A stretch of 64,000 nt of DNA from SXVE01 sp036388895. GTDB taxonomy: Bacteria > Acidobacteriota > Blastocatellia > Pyrinomonadales > Pyrinomonadaceae. Numbering within the stretch: the stretch's first letter is position 1; each line of letters begins with the position of its first letter. A program made the position numbers and the translations under genes. The stretch lies in contig DASVQY010000002.1 of assembly GCA_036388895.1 (NCBI GenBank), forward strand, positions 1 through 64,000, in the 5' to 3' direction. Positions 1 through 7,453 of the stretch are shown in pieces. The notes beneath the pieces are model-generated. The model was not told where the DNA came from, did not search any database, and saw only the letters and a program-made list of their open reading frames with translations.

Positions 1-12
1 CATCAATCTTCA

Positions 13-80
13 TTTTAGATTTTAGATTTCGGATTTTAGACTAAAGAAAAAGTTCAAAATCCGAAATCTAAAATCTAAAA
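13..80. repeat. Perfect 25-bp inverted repeat of 7-nt words after rimM
   Basis: Left arm 13-37 and right arm 56-80 are exact reverse complements over 25 bp, with an 18-nt loop. Each arm is made of heptamers of the type TTTTAGA/TTTCGGA. The right arm contains the rimM stop codon (TAG, complement of 75-77). It could act as an mRNA 3' hairpin for the minus-strand operon, but it lacks a clean terminator U-run. It belongs to the family of word-repeat hairpins seen throughout this window. Confidence 0.9.
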
Positions 81-590
81 CTCTAAAAGTCCCTCGGGCG
101 CGTCAATCTTTATCAGCTTGTTTTCAACATCGACTTCGGTGCAAATCGCTCCCGCGAAAGGAATTAAAAATTCTTTATCCCCGCTTTGAACAACCAAAAT
201 TTCCGTTCCGCCCGTTTTCATCACTTCACGAACCGTGCCGATCTTTTCGCCTTCGACGGTTTCTACCGAACAATCTTCAAGCTGCCAATCGAAAAATTCA
301 TCTTCATCGAGCGCGACCGTTTCCGATTCGGGAACGCAAATTTCACAATCGCGCAAAGTTTCCGCTGTTTCCACCGAATCGAATCCGGCAAACTTCAAAA
401 CGATCCTGTCTTTCTGAAACCAGAATTTCTCGATTTCAAGTTCCGAAGTTTTCCCTTCGCCGCAAACCGCATAAACTCTTTTCAAATCTTCAAACCGTTC
501 GGGAAAATCAGTCAAAATTTCGGAAACCAGTTCGCCGCGCAAACCGCGAGTTTTAACGATTTTAGCAATAGCAACTAAATCCAAGTTCAT
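75..590 (-). CDS. rimM: Ribosome maturation factor RimM
   Basis: RimM binds ribosomal protein S19 and helps mature the 30S head and 16S rRNA 3' domain. The N-terminal RimM domain (about residues 4-85) carries the typical AKIVKTRGLRGEL stretch with spaced glycines, and a PRC-barrel domain follows (about 95-168, GTVREVMKTGGTEILVV, IPFAGAICTEVD). About 171 residues, normal for the family. An in-frame ATG 18 nt upstream (606-608) would add MNSINS, but those codons are copies of the upstream 9-nt repeat, so I prefer the ATG at 588-590. It is the last visible gene of the order ffh-rpsP-khpA-rimM; trmD, its usual neighbour, would lie beyond the window edge. Confidence 0.95.
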   Translation of the reverse strand: MNLDLVAIAKIVKTRGLRGELVSEILTDFPERFEDLKRVYAVCGEGKTSELEIEKFWFQKDRIVLKFAGFDSVETAETLRDCEICVPESETVALDEDEFFDWQLEDCSVETVEGEKIGTVREVMKTGGTEILVVQSGDKEFLIPFAGAICTEVDVENKLIKIDAPEGLLEF

Positions 591-694
591 AGAGTTTATT
601 GAGTTCATAGAGTTTATTGAGTTCGCTGAGTAAAAGAATTTCTTTTTTCTTCCAACTCTATTAACTCTAAAAACTCTACGAACTCTATAAACTA
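584..694. repeat. Nonamer repeat block, imperfect inverted repeat, between khpA and rimM
   Basis: The left side (584-629) is five consecutive 9-nt words of the type AGTTCATAG/AGTTTATTG, and the right side (653-694) is four or five words of the type AACTCTATT/AACTCTACG. The two sides are imperfect reverse complements separated by a T-rich loop. The block spans exactly from the khpA stop codon (692-694) to the rimM start codon (588-590), and the rimM ATG-AAC-T is itself in register with the 9-nt word. Confidence 0.85.
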
Positions 695-922
695 TTCGAT
701 TATATCGAGCGTGAATCTTTTCCCTTGTTTTTGCCCGGCGTGAAAAAGCAAGCTGCGAATCGCTTTTACCGTGCGCCCTTCGCGCCCGATAATTCTACCC
801 ATATCGCCTTCGCCGACACGAACTTCAAAAACAATCGAACGCCCGTCCGATTTTTCTGACACTTCGACCGCATCGGCATTGCCGACAAGAGCCTTGACGA
901 TTTTTTCTACAGCTTGTTTCAT
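692..922 (-). CDS. khpA: KH-domain RNA-binding protein KhpA
   Basis: A 76-residue single KH domain. The GxxG-type loop is visible as GRIIGREGRTVKAI (about residues 42-55), which contacts RNA in this fold. The family includes KhpA of Firmicutes, which pairs with KhpB/Jag and affects RNA processing and cell elongation; in many phyla it lies, as here, between rpsP and rimM. The length is typical. The start ATG at 920-922 sits immediately next to the upstream nonamer repeat, and the TAG stop opens the downstream one, so the entire flanking space on both sides is repeat. Confidence 0.93.
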   Translation of the reverse strand: MKQAVEKIVKALVGNADAVEVSEKSDGRSIVFEVRVGEGDMGRIIGREGRTVKAIRSLLFHAGQKQGKRFTLDIIE

Positions 923-1020
923 AGAATTTATTGAGTTTATTAAATTTATTGAGTTCTTTGAGACAGAGGAATTTTTCTATTACTCAATGAACTCAATGAA
1001 CTCTACGAACTCAACGAACT
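921..1020. repeat. Nonamer repeat block between rpsP and khpA
   Basis: The left side (921-962) has 9-nt words such as AATAAACTC in complement, and the right side (981-1020) has words such as TGAACTCAA and CTACGAACT. The two sides are imperfect reverse complements. The right arm encodes the last residues of ribosomal protein S16 (SSLSS) and its TAG stop, so the repeat extends into the rpsP reading frame. The word is related to that of the next block at 584-694. Confidence 0.85.
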
Positions 1021-1266
1021 ATCTTCCTGCGGCGCCGGATTGTTTTTAATCAAACTCGCGACGGTTTCGGTCGGCTGCGCTCCGACCGAAAGCCAGTATT
1101 GAACACGGTCGTGTTTCAGATTGACTTCAGCAGGATTTGCCATCGGGTTATACGTGCCGACGTTTTCGATGTATTTTCCGTCACGCTTTGAACGTTTTTC
1201 CTTAACTACGAGGCGATAAAAAGGTTTTCCTTTCGCCCCCATTCTCATTAAACTGATTGCTAACAT
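1003..1266 (-). CDS. rpsP: 30S ribosomal protein S16
   Basis: S16 is a small primary-binding protein of the 30S body. The signature N-terminus is clear: SLMRMGAKGKPFYRLVV, then SKRDGKYIENVGTYNP. At 87 residues it is normal in length. The C-terminal tail EDSSLSS is encoded partly by the 9-nt repeat that follows, so the last five residues and stop are probably recent and not conserved. The start ATG is at 1264-1266. It is cotranscribed with ffh upstream and khpA-rimM downstream, the common arrangement ffh-rpsP-khp-rimM-trmD. Confidence 0.97.
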   Translation of the reverse strand: MLAISLMRMGAKGKPFYRLVVKEKRSKRDGKYIENVGTYNPMANPAEVNLKHDRVQYWLSVGAQPTETVASLIKNNPAPQEDSSLSS

Positions 1267-1273
1267 AATTTTT

Positions 1274-1345
1274 AGTGGAAAGTGGAAAGTGGAAAGTGGA
1301 AAATAAAGAATAAAAATTCTTCACTTTTAACTATCTACTATCAAC
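1274..1345. repeat. AGTGGAA heptamer array between ffh and rpsP
   Basis: Four perfect tandem AGTGGAA heptamers occupy 1274-1301, followed across an AT-rich loop by CTATCTACTATCAACT-type heptamers (1330-1345). The two sides are only weakly complementary. The right side begins immediately at the ffh stop codon (1346-1348). The same AGTGGAA word recurs between atpA and atpH near 10864. Confidence 0.8.
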
Positions 1346-2866
1346 TTATCGTCTTTTTTTGTGCCTTTTCTTTTTCTTTAACCTTTTTGCCAAAGAATCT
1401 TTCGTTTCTTCGTAATTGTTGTCAAAATCTTCCGTATCGCCGCCGTTGCCGCCGAACATTCCGCCCAAACCGCCGAGTCCGGGCATTCCACCGCCCATCA
1501 AGCCGCCGAGACCGCCGCCTAAACCGCCCATCGCTTTGCCCGCGAGCTTCGAGAAAAGTCCGCCGCGGTTCATCTGCTGCATCATCTTCTTCATCTGTTC
1601 GTATTGACGCAAAAGCTGATTGACTTCCGCAATCGTCATTCCCGAACCTTTAGCGATGCGCGTTTTACGGCTAGCGTCAATGATTTTATGATCGGCGCGT
1701 TCAGCCTTGGTCATCGAATCAATGATCGCCTCGGTGCGCTTCATCTGCTTTTCGACTTCCGCCGATTGTTCTTCGGTCATTTGCAGACCGCCGGTTAACT
1801 GTTCGGGCAACATTTTCATCAGCTTGGTCATTGAGCCGAGTTTTTTGAATTGTCCGAGCTGATTGCGAAAATCTTCGAGCGTAAACTGATTGCTCGTCAT
1901 TTTCTGCAACTGTTTTTCAGCTTCTTCTTCGCTGATTTTGCCCTGAACTTCTTCGATGAGCGAAAGAACGTCGCCCATTCCCAAAATTCTTTGCGCGATT
2001 CTATCGGGATAAAACGGCTCAATGGCGTCGTACTTTTCGCCGACGCCGACGAATTTGACGGGCTGACCAATAACTTGTTTGATCGAAAGAGCCGCGCCAC
2101 CGCGCGCGTCGCCGTCCATTTTCGTTAAAATTACGCCCGTAATTCCGATTCTTCGATGAAATTCTTCAGCCGAACGAACCGCGTCCTGTCCGGTCATCGC
2201 GTCGGCGACGAACAGAACTTCCATCGGACGCGTTTCGGCTTTGATTTGTTCGAGTTCAACCATCAGCTCGTCGTCAATGTGCAGACGACCAGCCGTATCA
2301 ATTAAAAGCGTGTCAAAGCCTGTTTCCTGCGCGTGACGCATCGCGCCGCGCACGAGCGTCATCAGGTCGTTCGTTTCCTTATCCTGATAAACCTGAACGC
2401 CCACAGCCGCGCCGACGACTCTTAACTGTTCGCGCGCCGCCGGGCGATAAACGTCTACCGATACGAGTAGCGGTTTTCTTTCCTGATTGTCTTTAAGCCA
2501 GCGCGAAATTTTTCCCGTCGAAGTCGTTTTGCCCGAACCCTGCAAACCGACAACCATCACGACGTTCGGAACCGCCCGCGTAAAAACAAGCCGCGAAGAA
2601 GTTCCGCCCATTAATTCGACAAGCTCGTCGTAAACGATTTTTACGACTTGTTCGTGCGGCTTCAAATCCTGCCAAACCGCTTGTCCTTCCGCTTTCGCGC
2701 GAACCGATTCGACAAAATCTTTGGCGACTTTGTAATTTACGTCCGCTTCGAGCAAAGCCATACGGATTTCGCGCAGAGCGGCGTCTACGTGTTCGGGCGT
2801 GAGTTTGCCCTCACCACGCAAATTTTTGAGAGTAGATTTTAATTTGTCCGACAGCGACTCAAACAT
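1346..2866 (-). CDS. ffh: Signal recognition particle GTPase Ffh
   Basis: Ffh binds 4.5S RNA and signal sequences and delivers ribosomes to FtsY at the membrane. Three domains are visible: the N helical bundle (about 1-90), the G domain with P-loop GLQGSGKTT (107-115), DTAGR (190-194) and TKMDG (248-252), and the M domain (about 330-440) with the RNA-binding segment RIAKGSGMTIAEVNQLL. The 506-residue length is somewhat above average because of a Gly/Met-rich stretch (about 450-478) and a very basic C-terminal tail. It is the first gene of the minus-strand run with rpsP, khpA and rimM. The gene for the SRP RNA is not in the window. Confidence 0.97.
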   Translation of the reverse strand: MFESLSDKLKSTLKNLRGEGKLTPEHVDAALREIRMALLEADVNYKVAKDFVESVRAKAEGQAVWQDLKPHEQVVKIVYDELVELMGGTSSRLVFTRAVPNVVMVVGLQGSGKTTSTGKISRWLKDNQERKPLLVSVDVYRPAAREQLRVVGAAVGVQVYQDKETNDLMTLVRGAMRHAQETGFDTLLIDTAGRLHIDDELMVELEQIKAETRPMEVLFVADAMTGQDAVRSAEEFHRRIGITGVILTKMDGDARGGAALSIKQVIGQPVKFVGVGEKYDAIEPFYPDRIAQRILGMGDVLSLIEEVQGKISEEEAEKQLQKMTSNQFTLEDFRNQLGQFKKLGSMTKLMKMLPEQLTGGLQMTEEQSAEVEKQMKRTEAIIDSMTKAERADHKIIDASRKTRIAKGSGMTIAEVNQLLRQYEQMKKMMQQMNRGGLFSKLAGKAMGGLGGGLGGLMGGGMPGLGGLGGMFGGNGGDTEDFDNNYEETKDSLAKRLKKKKRHKKRR

Positions 2867-3080
2867 ATAAATACACGTCAGGCATAAGAGCCGAAACTAA
2901 ATATTTTAACAGATGATCGGAAAGTGTCAAGAACCGTGCAAAACACATTGTGTCTTAAAGATTACAGACTTTGATTTTTCGTCGATGATAAAATTTTTAG
3001 AATCTAAACAAAATTTTGAAGCGAATTGATTAATGCAGCGAAAATGATTTCAGCTAATACAAAAAAGGTGGGTAAAAATT

Positions 3081-3509
3081 ATGATTAAAACATTCGCGCT
3101 TATTTTCGGCATTCTTTACGTTTTGGTCGGTGTTTTGGGTTTTATTCCGGGGCTTTCAACGCATCCAGCTGACCCGCAGCATCTCGCCGTCGAGACCGGT
3201 TACGGACACTTGATGGGATTATTTCCGATCAATATCCTGCATAATATCGTTCATCTCGCAATCGGCGCCTGGGGCATTTTAGCTTCGAGAAGCATCGGCG
3301 GCGCTCGTTTCTTCGCGCAAGCGTTAGCCATTGTTTACGGGCTTCTGGCGGTTATGGGATTGATTCCGGGGTTGAATACGACTTTCGGTTTGGTTCCGAT
3401 TTACGGCAACGACGTTTGGCTGCACGCGCTTTCAGCGCTTATCGCCGCTTACTTCGGCTTTATTGCTCGCGCTGACGGCGCACCAAACGTTTCGGCAAAT
3501 CGCGTCTAA
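3081..3509 (+). CDS. DUF4383-type integral membrane protein
   Basis: A 142-residue protein with four predicted membrane helices: FALIFGILYVLVGVLGFIPG at the start, a pair around HNIVHLAIGAWGILASR and ALAIVYGLLAVMGLIPG, and a last one at ALSALIAAYFGFIA. The paired GxxP/G-rich helices and the HNxxHLxxG motif match the DUF4383 family, whose function is unknown. A good ribosome-binding site (AAGGTGGG) lies 7-8 nt before the ATG. It stands alone on the plus strand, and its stop overlaps the convergent glycosyltransferase gene by 4 bp. Confidence 0.8.
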   Translation: MIKTFALIFGILYVLVGVLGFIPGLSTHPADPQHLAVETGYGHLMGLFPINILHNIVHLAIGAWGILASRSIGGARFFAQALAIVYGLLAVMGLIPGLNTTFGLVPIYGNDVWLHALSALIAAYFGFIARADGAPNVSANRV

Positions 3510-4687
3510 TTTAAGCCTGAATTATCAAGAACTTTTTCAACCGCCGCAATTACGCTTTCGACGCTGATGCGGCGGATACATTCGGGCACGTCGAATTGCG
3601 AACAATTGTAACCGGCACAAGGCTGGCAAGACATTTTTTCGCGGACGATTTCATTCGGCGCGTCCGTCCAGGGTCGCCAGTGGTTGACGTTTGACGAACC
3701 GAAAATTACGACTGAGGGCGTCTTCACCGCCGCAGCGATGTGTGCGATTCCCGAATCATTTCCGACAAAAAAATCAGCTTTTGAAGCCAGCGCCGTAATT
3801 TCCGGTAAGATTAAATCGTCGAAAGCTATAATCGGAACACGCGAATTTTGCTTAAAAGCATCTAAAACCTTACTCTCATTTTTTGCCGCTACGGCAACCG
3901 GCTGGAAATTCTTTTCGTAAAAAAATTCGGCTAAGCGAGCGAAGTTCTCAATCGCCCATTGTTTCGATTCAAATGCTGCGGTCGGATGAAACAAAGCGAT
4001 TTTGGATTTCGGATTTCGGATTTCGGATCGGAGCTTTGTTTCTATTGAGTTCTTGGCTTTTTCTGTAATTGCTAAATGGCTTTTCGGTTTATCTTCGACC
4101 GGAACGCCGACGAATCCCAAAAGCGCGAGCTGCTGTTCGGCTGAATGTGTGTATTCTTTACCCCAAAAATCGGAAGCCGATGAAAGTAAATGATTGTAGA
4201 GAAATTTATATTGGTAATTTTCAAAACCGATGCGGTGCGGCGCTCCACTCGCCCGAACAAAAAATGTCGCCGTCGTTCCGCCATGAAGATTAAAAGCGAC
4301 ATCGTATCTTTTTTGCCGGATTTTCCAGGCAGTTCGCAAACGTGATTTCAGGTCGTCCTTTTTGAAGGTCAAAACATTATCAACCGCATCAAAACCATCT
4401 AAAACAGGCGCGACCCAATCTTCGAGCAAAATATCAATCTGCGCTTCGGGCAGGAATTGTTTCAGTGCCGTGAGCGAGGACGTTGACAAAACGGTGTCAC
4501 CGATGGAACGCAGACGTACAACGAGAACGCGGCTAACATTTCGCCAATTTATTTGCCGTGAAGAGACGCGAAACCGCGAAGACGCGGAAATGTCGTGTAA
4601 ATCTTTGATTTTACTGACATCTTCCGCGACATTTGCCGTTTCAAAAAACTTGCTCTGTCTCCGCGGCTCCTCGTCTGCGCGTCTCAT
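3506..4687 (-). CDS. Glycosyltransferase family 9 (heptosyltransferase-like)
   Basis: The two-domain GT-B fold is indicated by the N-terminal RVLVVRLRSIGDTVLSTSS (about residue 52 on) and the C-terminal donor-site region with FVGNDSGIAHIAAAVKTPSV and IFGSSNVNHWRP. The family transfers heptose or related sugars during LPS core or glycan assembly at the inner face of the membrane. The first 45 or so residues upstream of the GT domain are atypical and coded by a GC-rich word repeat (4556-4686), so the true start is uncertain; no ATG lies between that segment and the domain. A heptamer repeat also inserts a short linker before IALFHPTAAF. It starts immediately after the Trm112-like gene's stop. 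Confidence 0.88.
   Translation of the reverse strand: MRRADEEPRRQSKFFETANVAEDVSKIKDLHDISASSRFRVSSRQINWRNVSRVLVVRLRSIGDTVLSTSSLTALKQFLPEAQIDILLEDWVAPVLDGFDAVDNVLTFKKDDLKSRLRTAWKIRQKRYDVAFNLHGGTTATFFVRASGAPHRIGFENYQYKFLYNHLLSSASDFWGKEYTHSAEQQLALLGFVGVPVEDKPKSHLAITEKAKNSIETKLRSEIRNPKSKIALFHPTAAFESKQWAIENFARLAEFFYEKNFQPVAVAAKNESKVLDAFKQNSRVPIIAFDDLILPEITALASKADFFVGNDSGIAHIAAAVKTPSVVIFGSSNVNHWRPWTDAPNEIVREKMSCQPCAGYNCSQFDVPECIRRISVESVIAAVEKVLDNSGLN
3994..4030. repeat. In-gene GATTTCG heptamer array
   Basis: Tandem heptamers of the form GATTTTG, GATTTCG, GATTTCG, GATTTCG lie inside the family 9 glycosyltransferase gene, encoding the linker SEIRNPKSK just before the conserved IALFHPTAAF strand. The array is in frame and does not disturb the domain. 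It uses the same word as the intergenic hairpin at 13-80. Confidence 0.75.
4556..4686. repeat. GC-rich word repeat over the start of the glycosyltransferase gene
   Basis: The left part (about 4558-4595) reads as GAGACGCG/GAAGACGCGG-type words, and the right part (about 4621-4686) contains partial reverse complements (CCGCGGCTCC, GCGCGTCTC). Both also share ATGTCG/CGACAT. Together they form an imperfect inverted repeat that encodes the odd N-terminal extension of the downstream family 9 glycosyltransferase. GC content is higher than in the other repeat loci of this window. Confidence 0.6.
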
Positions 4688-4864
4688 CTATTTTTCCGCG
4701 GTTGCTTCTTCAATGAGCATCATCGGAATATCGTCGCGAATCGGGTAAACCAAAGCGCATTCCGCATTCGTGCATTTCAAACCGCTTTCATCCGGTTTCA
4801 GTTCCACTTTCGATTTGCATTTCGGGCAACGAAGAATTTCTAAAAGTTCGGGGCTAATTGCCAT
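4688..4864 (-). CDS. Trm112-like zinc-ribbon protein
   Basis: A small Trm112/UPF0434-type protein. It has two cysteine pairs forming a zinc ribbon, ILRCPKCKSKVEL and LKCTNAECALVYPI, followed by the family's DIPMMLIEEA ending. In eukaryotes Trm112 activates methyltransferases; bacterial members are short and of unclear role, often beside LPS or sugar genes such as lpxK or kdsB. I chose the ATG at 4862-4864 (MAISPELLEIL); an ATG six codons upstream is also possible. It directly abuts the glycosyltransferase gene, suggesting translational coupling. Confidence 0.85.
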   Translation of the reverse strand: MAISPELLEILRCPKCKSKVELKPDESGLKCTNAECALVYPIRDDIPMMLIEEATAEK

Positions 4865-4901
4865 AATTTCCTCTAACTGCATTAATTTTAACGCAAAAAA
4901 A

Positions 4902-4974
4902 TTACGAACTAAAAATTACGAATTACGGAATTGATAATATTTACAATTCGTAATTCGTAATTAGTTTTTCGTAA
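4902..4974. repeat. TTACGAA heptamer inverted repeat
   Basis: The left arm 4902-4933 and right arm 4944-4974 are near-perfect reverse complements over about 30 bp, built from TTACGAA/AATTACG words. The hairpin fills the gap between the SPFH gene stop and the Trm112-like gene start. The same word reappears inside the glycogen debranching enzyme gene near 38095. Confidence 0.88.
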
Positions 4975-4984
4975 ATGTGAACAA

Positions 4985-6154
4985 TTATTCGCTCGCTTCA
5001 GCTGCTTCGGTCTTTGTTCCGCAATCAGGACAGAATTTTGCGCCCGGAGCAAGTTCGGCTTGGCAGTTAGAGCATTTGGCTTTTGCCTGACCCGCGCCGC
5101 ATTCCGAGCAAAACTTCGCGCCTTCGCGCAAATCCGCTCCGCATTTTACGCAGGGAACTTTGGCGGTTTCAATCTTGCCGCCGCAATCCGCGCAAAATTT
5201 TGCGCCAGCCGCATTTTGCTTTCCGCAATTCGGACAAGCAACGGTTTGCGATTGCTGTTGCCCGCCGCCTTGCTGTCCTTGGTTCATCCCGCCGAAAGCA
5301 TTCGCCATCTGCCCGCCGACCGCAAAGCCTGCGCCTAAGCCTGCGCCTAAGCCTGCGCCGCCGCCCTCATTACGCGCCGCGTCGCGCAAAGCGTCAGCCG
5401 CCTGAAACTGCATATAACGATTCGCGTCGCCGAGCGCGCCCATTGAGCTTCGTTTGTCTAAAGCGGCTTCGACTTCGGGCGGAAGCGAGATGTTTTCGAC
5501 GTAAAATTTGGTCACTTCCAAACCGTAACCGCGAAAATCTTCGTTGATTTTTGAACGGATAGCGTCGCCCAATTCCTTGTACTGCGCAGCTAAATCGAGC
5601 GCGGGAATTTTCATTTCGCCCAAAGCGTCGGAAAATTCCGTGACAATCGCGCGTTTTAACTGCGCGTCAATATCTTCGGTTTGAAAATGGGCGTTCGTGC
5701 CCGCGACCTCTTTGATAAAACCACTCGGATCGGCGACGCGCAGGCTATAGGCGCCGAAAGCTCGAAGCCTCACGATGCCGAAATCATTATCGCGCAGCAT
5801 AATCGGGTTCGACGTTCCCCATTTCATATCGGTAAATTGTTTCGTGTTGACGAAATAAACTTCCGATTTGAAGGGCGAGTTGAAACCGTACTTCCACGCG
5901 CCGAGCTTTGAAAGAATTGGCGTGTTTCCGCCGTCAATCGTGTAGCGTCCGGGCGTGAAAACGTCCGCAACCTGTCCTTCGTAAACGAAAACCGCCGTTT
6001 GCGATTCGCGCACGATTAACTGCGCTCCGTTTTTGATTTCCTGACCGGCGACCGGAAAGCGATAAAGTATCGTATCCTGCGAGTTATCGAGCCATTCGAT
6101 GACTTCGATAAACTGATTTAATCCGGCGCTTTTAATCTTGTCGAAAAAACTCAT
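4985..6154 (-). CDS. SPFH-domain protein with three C-terminal zinc ribbons
   Basis: Residues about 1-250 form an SPFH (band 7-like) domain of the YdjI/virion-core-protein type, recognised from FFDKIKSAGLNQFIEVIEW, ALLIVRESQ-like and YGLEVTKFYVENISLPPEVE segments. A Gly/Ala linker follows, coded by a 12-bp tandem repeat (GAGLGAGLGAG, about 268-280). The last 80 residues carry three CxxC-(n)-CxxC ribbons (CPNCG/CADCG, CVKCG/CSECG, CSNCQ/CPDCG). There is no obvious membrane anchor at the N-terminus. Members are widespread, of unknown function, possibly scaffolds. It is transcribed alone, 10 nt from the hairpin before the Trm112-like gene. Confidence 0.85.
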   Translation of the reverse strand: MSFFDKIKSAGLNQFIEVIEWLDNSQDTILYRFPVAGQEIKNGAQLIVRESQTAVFVYEGQVADVFTPGRYTIDGGNTPILSKLGAWKYGFNSPFKSEVYFVNTKQFTDMKWGTSNPIMLRDNDFGIVRLRAFGAYSLRVADPSGFIKEVAGTNAHFQTEDIDAQLKRAIVTEFSDALGEMKIPALDLAAQYKELGDAIRSKINEDFRGYGLEVTKFYVENISLPPEVEAALDKRSSMGALGDANRYMQFQAADALRDAARNEGGGAGLGAGLGAGFAVGGQMANAFGGMNQGQQGGGQQQSQTVACPNCGKQNAAGAKFCADCGGKIETAKVPCVKCGADLREGAKFCSECGAGQAKAKCSNCQAELAPGAKFCPDCGTKTEAAEASE

Positions 6155-6366
6155 CTGCTTATTCTCCTTATGGTTTTCTTAACGATAAAATATCTCACAA
6201 AGTTTCGACAAAACAAAGTAAAACGGTATTGAGCGGTTCGAAACCAACAATGATTTGCTTTATGAAAACCTAAAAAGAAGACAACTCATACTACCTGCTT
6301 TCATCTAAAAAATTACGCTTAAATTATTGTGTTTTTTATTACTTATCGCTTTTTTTCACTTATAAA

Positions 6367-7428
6367 ATGAAATTCAACTTTAAGAAAATTTACGTTCAGC
6401 GCTCAATTTACGACGATTTCGTCTGGCGCGGCAATGCCGAAAAAATTATTAATCGTTTTTCAAATGCGGAAATCATTGAAGTCGAATCTCATTGGCGAAT
6501 TCCGGAACTTTTTGAGGCTGATGCCGGTGATTGGATGCGGACGAAACGTGAAGTTTTAGTTCTCGGAGTCAAATCCGGTTTATCGCATCAGAAAAACGGT
6601 CGCTCGGCTGATTTCATCGCTGCTTCAAATTCAAACGGCTGTTTGAGTTCGTGTCAGTATTGTTACGTCGCGCGTCGAAAAGGCGGGTCGAATCCTTTGA
6701 CGATTTTTGTAAACGTCGAAGAGATTGCTGCTTCGATTCGCAAACATCAAGGCAAATTAGGCGCAAAGATTGAACCTAATCAATGCGATGCGCGTTTTTG
6801 GACTTACGACATCGGCTGCAACGCCGATCTTTCAGCCGATTCGTTTGTCTGCGATAATCCGGGTTTTCTCGTGCGCGAGTTTGCTACGATGGAAAACGCC
6901 AAAGCTACTTTCGCGACGAAAACCGTTCACGATGATTACTGGCTTTCGATTGACCCGAAAGGCAAAACTCGCATTCGTTACTCGCTGATGCCGCAGAAAA
7001 TTGCCAGATACGTTGATATCGGAACAAGTCCGGTTTCCAAGCGAATCGCATCCACAAACAAACTCGTTGACGCCGGTTACGAAGTTCATTTTTCGTTTGC
7101 GCCGATAATCGTTTACGAAGGCGACAACTGGAAACAGGATTGGCGCGAGTTGTGGCGCGAAATTGACGATACGCTTTCGCCTCAAGCAAAAGCGCAGATG
7201 CAGTGCGAAGCATTTTTTCTGACGCATTCCGCCGCGCTGCACGAAATTAATATGAAGTGGAATCCGAAAGGCGAAGAATTTTTATGGAAACCAGATTTGC
7301 AGGTTCCGAAAAAAACCGCGCTTGACACGCTTGTTTATGATTATAATTTTCGGCAAAGGGAAATAATTGAATTTAAGAACGAATTGAACAAATTTTTGCC
7401 TTATTGTCCGGTTAGGTATTCTTTCTAA
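6367..7428 (+). CDS. Spore photoproduct lyase family radical SAM protein
   Basis: A 353-residue radical SAM protein. The 4Fe-4S cluster loop NGCLSSCQYCYV (about residues 91-102) has the CxxxCxxC spacing, and the neighbourhood (SNGCLSSCQYCYVARRKGG, HFSFAPIIVYEG) fits the SPL-family group found in non-sporulating bacteria rather than SplB of endospore formers. True SPL repairs the 5-thyminyl-dihydrothymine lesion; whether this subgroup does so is not known to me. The conserved C-terminal YxYxxRxxxxxF-like ending (YDYNFRQREIIEFK) is present. It is a single-gene plus-strand unit with a TATAAA-like AT-rich leader. Confidence 0.82.
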   Translation: MKFNFKKIYVQRSIYDDFVWRGNAEKIINRFSNAEIIEVESHWRIPELFEADAGDWMRTKREVLVLGVKSGLSHQKNGRSADFIAASNSNGCLSSCQYCYVARRKGGSNPLTIFVNVEEIAASIRKHQGKLGAKIEPNQCDARFWTYDIGCNADLSADSFVCDNPGFLVREFATMENAKATFATKTVHDDYWLSIDPKGKTRIRYSLMPQKIARYVDIGTSPVSKRIASTNKLVDAGYEVHFSFAPIIVYEGDNWKQDWRELWREIDDTLSPQAKAQMQCEAFFLTHSAALHEINMKWNPKGEEFLWKPDLQVPKKTALDTLVYDYNFRQREIIEFKNELNKFLPYCPVRYSF

Positions 7429-7453
7429 ATTTGTAGTATTTACATTTGCGCTC

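Noticed and set aside
921..1049. Plus-strand open frame with EFIEFIKFIEF-like sequence
   Set aside because: It is only the nonamer repeat read in another frame; nine-base periodicity keeps frames open.
6228..6245. GCGGTTCGAAACC, resembling a tRNA T-arm
   Set aside because: No acceptor stem, anticodon arm or CCA region fits around it, so it is a chance match in a short spacer.
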